DNA of 64,000 nt, taken from NCBI GenBank assembly GCA_035771165.1, contig JAWNZC010000349.1, positions 806,001 to 870,000 on the forward strand, in the 5' to 3' direction. Positions 54,301-63,300 of the stretch are shown piece by piece. Made by a program: the position numbers and the translations under genes. Position 1 is the stretch's first letter. Every line of letters begins with the position of its first letter. The notes beneath the pieces are model-generated. The model did not search any database. It saw only the letters and a program-made list of their open reading frames with translations, and was not told the DNA's origin. Source of the DNA: Paragorgia papillata. Lineage: Eukaryota; Cnidaria; Anthozoa; Scleralcyonacea; Coralliidae.

Positions 54301-57300
54301 ACTACAGCCGCTTTGACTACAGCTGTCCCGACTACGGCCGTTTCGACAACAGTTGTGCCAACTACAGCCGCCCAGATCTGTTGGGATGAAAATGGCGAAA
54401 TTCATCAAGTAAGTGATGTTCGAATATTTGTTTGTAAGTGAACATAAGTGCCTAAGTCGCACTATCTATACCCTGGGTGCCAGAGGTTTTTCGACGCTCG
54501 TGGGGGATAACGGGGACACACGAGGAAGCCAGGCGGTAAAGTGGGAGGGGCCAACCCGGCAGGCGAGCGCGAAAAACCTCTGGAACACCGAGCCGTGTTT
54601 TACTGTTTTGATTTGAAATTTGAAACCGCCGTTCCCGAGGGCCGTACGGGTAATGATATTTTAATAATCCAGAGTCAACTCTATTTTGTATTTCTCAAAT
54701 AAGTAATAATGCTATCGTCTCGACAGTCTTCTATACATTAGACCACTAAAAATTGCTCAAATTTAATAAAACTGGTTTGATTTTAGTTCGGGCGAAGTGA
54801 CGCTGCCCGATATTCACTATAAACTTTGAAATCCGCCGTCTATTACTTGTCATGCAGACACTCAGACAGTTATAACTTCCAAACTATGCATTGTTGAACG
54901 ATAACTTGTACGTATGTTGTTATAAATTTCATAAGCTTCCCTTTGATGTATGGCTTATGTTTCTGGGTTATATGGAACTTTTTCAAATGTCCAAAATGTT
55001 CACTCAATAATAAATAAATATTTATTTACTTAACGTCTCACATGAAGTCGGTTATAGAATTTCAGATATTAAATTATATTAAACGCAGGAACTTGAACGA
55101 CTTGAACTACACTTCAAATGAAAGCTTATAGATTTCTAACAACATACGTACAGGATATATTTCAACGATGCTATCTTGTTGGTTGTTATATATATTTTCA
55201 ATGACGAAGACGTCTCGTCGCTGAACGCTTCGATGCTCGTTGAGCTCGTAACGAATCAAGACTTTTCCCACGCAATCAAAAAAATCCTCACTAGAGAGCA
55301 AAGGCATTCCAAAAAAAGTGAGTTGTATATCAACGTGAAGCGAAAGTATAGGCTCCAAAACAGAGAGAGAATATATATATACAAGGAAATCACTGCTGAT
55401 GACTGCACCTTCTAGACGGTGTTGAATATTACACTCATGTTATTAATAGAGGTGTACGATAGCCAATGAAACTTATTATTAAAAAAAAATCCTTCGCTTG
55501 ACCAATCAACGTCTTACGTCCAGATTTTGGAACGTACTGACCCAGACAACCTTTTCATTGGCTCGGCGCGATCAGAGAAACGGCTCGGTGTTCCAGAGGT
55601 TCTTCCCGCTCGCCTAGCGAATTTACCGCCTGGCGTCCTCCCGTATCCCCATTGTCCCTACGAGCGTGGAAGAACCTCTGGCACCCAGGGTACACTATCT
55701 AGGGCACCAGAGTAACCTAGGGCACTGGGGAAAGAATCTCGAATTGAAAAACGGCACATTCGCTTTACTATCTGTCTGTCTGTTTGTTACGGTATGGTCT
55801 ATAAATTATATGGATCATTTTTGCTCGCGTGATCAGTGGCCCGATTGAGGTGGTGAAACTAGAAAATGTGTCGATAACAATAAAGCTAAATTCCCACCGA
55901 ATTAATTTGAAACAGCAATCAATATAGCCGCTATTTTATTGTTAGAGTACACCAATATAGCCGCCGTAACGTTACATGTAAACGATCTATGGATCGTTTT
56001 CACTCGCGTGATCGGTGGCCCCGTTGGGGTGGTGATACGAAATATTTGAACAAGAATAGAGTTAAATTCCCATATGATAAAGATTGTGCACCAACATGGC
56101 CGCCATTTCATTGTTTCTGTGCACCAATCGGTGAGCTCTATATATAACTGGACTGATATCTGCTGTTCATTCACCGGGCAAAGATTGAAGTCAAGCATGG
56201 CGGACATGTAGGCCTAAAGTACGTATAGTTCCAGTCTTCTACGCGGTCTTTTGACCAGACTTGACCAGATCGCGTAGAGGACTGGAACTATACGTTACTT
56301 CAGGCCCAAAAGGATCGCGGGCTCTGGGAACAAGATTGCCACCAAGATATCACTCCAGTTGTATATGGCCATCAATATGGCCACCGTGACGTCAGATGAA
56401 AACCAAGAATACTTTTCGTTGATTCGTCGACAAGGTCGACGATTAGTTCGAGCTCATTTCTAGCTCGCATTTTTCATGATGCTCGTCCAGTTCTAACTCC
56501 CAGGCTTACACGTCTTTAGCAAAAGCAAAACCAGATTTTTTAATATTTTAATTTTTTATCGGATTTGACCAGCAGAAATGTTTGCTTACCGTGATGAAAT
56601 AAATAAAAGTATATTAGTACTAACTTTTTTTCGCATTAATATGTGGAGAACACGCTTGTCCCCTGCGCGTGCTCACAACCATTGCGCCATGCAAGGCTCC
56701 AAATCCTGCTGTTCCCGCGCGTGCCTCGGGTGCCCCTTGCACTATTCCTGAAAAAGGAAACAAATGATTTACTATCTCTTTCAGTTTGGCGAGATCTGGT
56801 ATAGACGCACTTGTGAAAAGTGTTCCTGTACGGATTTTCAAAATATTCTGTGCGTGTTGATAACCTGTCCGATGACTTGTCCAGAGGTATGTGTTGTTGT
56901 ACATCCATTTGTGTTAGTGCTGGAAAATTTTTCGGTAGTGTGGGTTTAAGTTTTAATTCCTAGTATAGGCTTTATTAAAAAATGACCACCGAATTAATTT
57001 TTTATGTACATACAAATTAGCCCTTATGACCTCGTTTTAAAGTAAAACTTCAGTTGAATTTCCCACATGAAAACGAATAAGGCTAATTTATATGAATATA
57101 AAAGAATTTTAATTCCGTGCCCATTTTGGAATATAATAAGGTCTGATAAAGGACATTCTCATATCTTTAAAAAAATCTACTCGTCACCGTTATCAAAATT
57201 TGTATTTTTGTAAGCTACTGTTTAGTATATAATATGAGCCAGTTTATAGTTCCCGCTATACACATGCATGATCCTGATTTACATTAGATTTGACACGTGA

Positions 57301-60300
57301 TAAAGTAGAACTAATATAATAAATACGGATAAACGATGGTAATTTGGACGGGCAAAAATTTACTGTACGTCTCCTTAAAAAGTGAGTTTAATAATCACGA
57401 GACTGGAAGCTGGGCGGGATTTAATGCAATTGTTTTAGCTATAAGTGCTTCCTAGGTTAGTGCGTATACTGGACGTTTTTAGCGTCTGAGATTATTAAGA
57501 CTTTCTTTAATTTCTTGTCACCCATATTTATACTTGACCTTAAAGCCATTTGAGACGTGCGACACGACTTAAACTTTTTCTAGTATAAAAAATATCGTCA
57601 AAGGAATCGTGTAACCTGCACGCGGCTCACTTGTATGTTGAGATAAGTTTCATGTCGAGTCGCGTTAATTTCTACACAGACCAAACTATTATTTTCGTTT
57701 TTAGGGTTACGAGAGAGTAAATATTACAGGCCAATGTTGCGATGAGTGCAGTAAGTATTTACCTTTCAAGAATATCATAGCAGTCCCCCTACCCCCGTCG
57801 GGAACACTTAGTCCCTGTGTTGGGTAATTATTGGCGCCACCCCCTGCAATCGGATCCCAGCTCGCGCAAGAGTCATTTTGGACTTTAATTATGACCCATG
57901 CAGAAACGCTGTTTAGAAATCCTCCCCAATTTACAGCTCGACACTCGATCAAGATGGTAAAAAATATGGGTCATTTTTCTGCATGAACCAGTGAACTCTA
58001 TATAACTGATAGTTTGAAATCGAAATAAATTGGGACAGGTGGATATACGTGGCGTAGCCACAATTGTTATATAGCCTGATGCAAACATGGGAGAATTCGA
58101 AAGTTTGTGTGAAACCGTAAACGCAACTTTACATAAAGTACTCTCGAATTATCCATCCGAGCGTAAGATGAACGTTTTTTAAAAGTAAAAACTATGGGAA
58201 ATTTTAGCTTGATGCAAACACCTGCGTGAGATGAAATATATGTTAATGTATTTCGCGAAAACCTCTGATTTAACTCGCTTTGTATATTTAGATCCAAAGC
58301 CTTCCGTTCCATCGGAACAAGCATGCGCGTATGGTGGGAAAAATTACAAGGTAGGATGAGTATACTGATAGACCGAAAAACGTTCGCTCCAAGTAAATTA
58401 TGTGGACGCGCAGTTCAAGTTAGGTTGTAAGTCCATGTCCTATCACAGTTAATAGAATGCGAGGTACTATATATATAACCCATGAAAGCCAACACAAACG
58501 GTAATCCATGCATGATTGTCGCAGATTGCAGGTATCAGATTAAAATTTCATATTGCATGTGAGAAGAGTGCTTTCAGTTTTACCAAACACCGCATGTTTT
58601 CTCCAGGTACTCGGTCTCCTCCTGTAGTAACACTGGATCAATGAGAGATTGTCTTTATCTATTTCTGGACTTCTAGAGAGAGCAGTTTAGTTATGACTAT
58701 AAGACTACCCACTATAAATAAATAACGTTAGTTTAATTCAGGTTTGGTATATAGCTACCGTCCTTTCAGCATATAGTCGCAAAATAACCTTTCAGCATAT
58801 AGTCACAAAATAAACTAAGGTTCAGATGTATAATGCTATTTTGATAACTAAGAAGAGCATACAGTAACAATCTCCTACGAACAATTAACTCCCACCCTTG
58901 TTTTTGTGCTTTCTGTATCTTTAAAATACTAACATTTTATACAATCACCTGGTTGCTACGCGTGTTTTCATTGGTTGTTGGCCATGATCTATTAGAGGAC
59001 CGACACAATGGACATGTCAGATCACGTCAGCTGGCTTGCTTTTTTCCTTCTTCATGCCCCAAAATCCGGCAAGATAAAAACCTTTAAAATGTGTGTATTG
59101 TATAAAACAAATAGATTCCATTTTTTTGTCAGTGACCCACTCGACTGCGTCTCGTGGGCCACTTTTTTGTTCTTACCACGTTGTGACGTCATCTGTGCAT
59201 CTATATAACTGAACAGACAACGGTAAAATGGAATCTATTTGTTAAATAGTTTTAATATGTCGTACGTAATATTCGTGCACTTTTTAAACTCTTGCAGATT
59301 GGTGAAACGTGGTCAAATACAAATTGTGAATTTTGTACCTGTGTCTCGATCAGTAACATGCGCTGTATGACTGAGGAGTGCTTATTTGAATGCCCAGAGG
59401 TAATTATTTATATTTCAATTGTCTTTGTTACGAGCTGCATGTTGTGTCTTTAAACCACGTTACTAAAATACGAGAATAATAACGTCATTTTCCAAGTACG
59501 AGTGCAGATATCGGAAAACTTTAACATTATCAAACATTACATTAAAGTGACTTTTATTTAAAAATAATTCAGTTTTTGACTGAAGTTTCCTTTAAAGAGG
59601 AAATGAAATAAATTAAGTTTGTTTCATCTTCAAGATCCCCTGAAAGTAATAAAGAATGACTTTTAGTTTTTCCATTTCTCACTTCGTTCACTGACAAGTT
59701 ATTTAGATTTGTTTGATATGTAAATGATGAACTATAAATATATTAGAAAATCGTGTTTATCTTTGGGATTAATGAACAAAATTATTTAAAACTTTGCAAG
59801 TATATATATCTCGACACACTAAACAAGACCGAATTTCGTTTAATGTCAAGATATATGATTTCCATATAACTTACACTTATCTGTACGTAACTTTACGTCA
59901 TGGTTATCTCATTTACATATCAAACAAATCTAAAACGAAGTGAGATATGGAAAAAACTGTAAAAGCAATTCTTGATCATTTTCAAGAGTTCTTGGAGATA
60001 AAAGCAAACTTAATTTTCATTTCATTTCCTCTCTAAATAGTGACGCCTTACTGGAACCAGTGAACTTGTGTTGCCTGCCAATTTTGCTCATATCAGGGCC
60101 GGACTAAGACTGTGGGGGGCCAGGGGCCACATTTTTGTGGGGGCCCTTTTCCAATTCCAATCGGTCTTACAAATTACAATATAATAAAATAAAGACACTG
60201 AATCACTGGTGTTCACCAAAGAACCCTTTATATATTACGGCTCAGAAATACGTTTTACAAAACACTGAGATACGTCGTGCAAAAAATAACTTTGAACAAA

Positions 60301-63300
60301 CAGAAACGTTAGTAACTTAGTATTAATTGGGTTGTTAAATAAAATACTCCAAAATGTGGGGGGCCCCAAATGTGGGGGGCCCGGGGCCCAGGCCCCGGTG
60401 GCCCCACCCTTAATCCGCCGCTGGCTCATATCATTGGAGACCTTTACTTGCATTACCAATTAATTTTTAAATCTTTCATTTAGGGAACCACTTCATTGAG
60501 TGTGGAAGGAGAATGTTGTAATGAATGTGGTACGTACTTAGTTGTCACTCGTACAATCTCGTTCCCAGAGCCCACGTTCCCCACCCGGGAAACGAGAGAC
60601 TCTGGGATAATCCGTTTCAAATCACAGGATTCTTGTTATTCCGCGGAGGTACGCATGCGTAAATATCCGAGCGGAATCTGGATAGTATGTTCTCCTTGTT
60701 TGACTTTCCCCCAAACAAGTCAATGGGGTTGCTGGCGAAGCTCGAATTACAGCATCTACACACATACGGCGAAGATATCGATCGCGGCAACGTCTTCACT
60801 GGAGTCTTGTCGTCCGACATCTTTGTTATTTTGGTTTTAATTAATTTTACTTCCGGTCATTTTAGACCAACTTATGCTCACTATTCAGCCAGAGTCTCTC
60901 GTTTCCCGGGCTCTGGGAACGAGATTGTCAACTCATCTCGATTGTCATTGCATTGCAATGTAGCTTCCAAGAAATCCCCCCAAAACACTATAGTGCTCTT
61001 ATATAATATACCGTCACTAACAGCCTTCAATGACGCGCTGACCTGCATATAACTCGATTTTCAAATGCATTCCCCCACATTTTTTGACTAAATGGCGGTA
61101 AGTTGTATTCAGGGAACGACTATTGACCTGTCTGAATCACATCTGTTACCGCTTTCTGGGTTCTAAGTTCATGTCCAACTTAAGGGGGTATTTACATACG
61201 GCCGGCCCGAACTCAGGCCGGACTAATTTCGGTTCTGTTGTAGTGTTTTTACTGTAGATCGTTTTCATGAGTCCGGCCTGAGATTCAGTTCACGTCGCCT
61301 GCTTGACCAAACTGAAGCACTTTCGCCTCCCAAACTCAATATGTTGTTTTAAATGAGATTGATGTCAAATCCACAAAATAATGATTCTCCGGCGGTCACG
61401 AGCTGTAAGGCAATTGACACAAATCTTGGAGTAACAGCGAAACCAAGCTAAGTCTATATATAGTTTCAAGGCCGGCCTCGTATAAAATTCAGGCCGGTCC
61501 GAGTTGAGGCCGGCTTCGTGTAAACACCCCCCTAACTCGGGTACTCCATGTCGGTCTGACCCTACACAAACCCCATCTTAGAAATTGGTGTACGCAAACA
61601 GGACATGTCGTGTCTTGAATTTATTACCGCTTTGTTTTTGTTGGCATGATTGTTTGCCGTCAGACCGGCTTCAAAGGTCCAACACAGCTAACGCCCATAA
61701 TGCTAGCTCACTCCCTAGCTTTCTCCGCATGTAACCTTTGGGCCATCCATGGAAGGAGGTTGGGATTGGGAGCACTTTTAGGAACCTTTAGCTGTGGTAC
61801 GAAGAATTACCTGCCAAAGACACGATAAACGATGGCAATTTTTACAGTGGCGCTGTTAGTGTCAAGTAGAGTCTTTTGATGGGACAATCGTAAACAGTAT
61901 CTGTAATTTAATATAAATTTCCATCGACCATCAGTGCATGCTTCATGTCTACCGTGAACATTCAGAACTTTAATTTCCCACCATTTGTCGGAGGCCAGAA
62001 AACGATTTTTAACCAATTTTGAGGAATCTCAAAGTCGGTGCATGCAAGAACTCTTTACGATTATTTGAATTGCTTCTCGAACGAACCTCTATTAATTCCG
62101 TAAGAAAATCGACATGAAAGTTCCAACTTTATATATGTACAGTATGTTAAAGTGGCGCTACGACGGAAAAATCGTGAATCTAGTATTGATACCAGTAAAC
62201 TATAATTTCCAAATGAGGAATACCAGCGTTTTCGATTTCTCAAAATATTGACTCGTTCTCGAGATATTTAAGTTTCTGAAACATGTAAATTAGATGCCTC
62301 GTGACGTCATTCACTCGCACAGGCTAAACAAGATTTACAAAATGAGTAATATATCTGAAACTAAGAGGTAGAAATAATTCAAGCTTTGCACAAGAATAGT
62401 TATGGGGGAAATACACTCCAATGTTCACATTATGTTGTTTCCATGGATACCGTTTGCAATCAGGCGCCTTCCATTTGTAAAACAAAAATGTTTATTTTTT
62501 TCCATAAAACAACTTTTACTGCAATACATTGACATGAATATTTGTAGACACACAGATATTGTATTTTGAATGTTTCAATCATCATATTCTTTTGAAAAGA
62601 AACATAAAATTAATATTTTAATTTTTTAGTAAAGGCTCGTGCTTCTAAACGGTTTCTGTAGCAACATGATGCGCACTGTGGAATGTACTTTTATGATAAC
62701 TTTACTTGTGCAAAGTTTGAATTATTTCTTCCTGCTATTTGCATAGATATATTAGTCATTTTGTTGCTCTCATTTAGCCTGTGCGAGTAAATGACGTTAC
62801 AAGGCACCTGATTTACATGTTTCACAAACCTGAATAACTCGAGAAAGAGACAATATATTGAGAAACTGGGAACGCCGGTATTCATCATTTGCAAATTATA
62901 TTTTACTGAAATCAAAAGTAGGCTATGTGCACACGGTAACGTTTCCGAGCGTTTTCGTATTGTTTACTGTTCTCAAGGCAATCGAAAACAAAGAGCTCGT
63001 TACTTGAAACAATACGAAAACGCTCGGAAACGTTACCGTGTGCACATAGCCTTAGATACACGATTTTCCCGTCGTAGTGCCACTTTAAGGGCCTGTTAAT
63101 ATGGAACCGAGTTACCCGGCTAGGCGAGTTACTCGGCAAACCGAGTTACCCGCCATGTATAGAAATTCAATGCTATCCCGGCAGAGTGTTAATATGAGAC
63201 AGGCGGGTAAGTCGGCTAGCCGAGATTCCGGCATACCGGGATGAAAATATTCCCATATAAACACTCTCTTGCCGGGTAACTCGGCTGGCCGAGTTGAATT

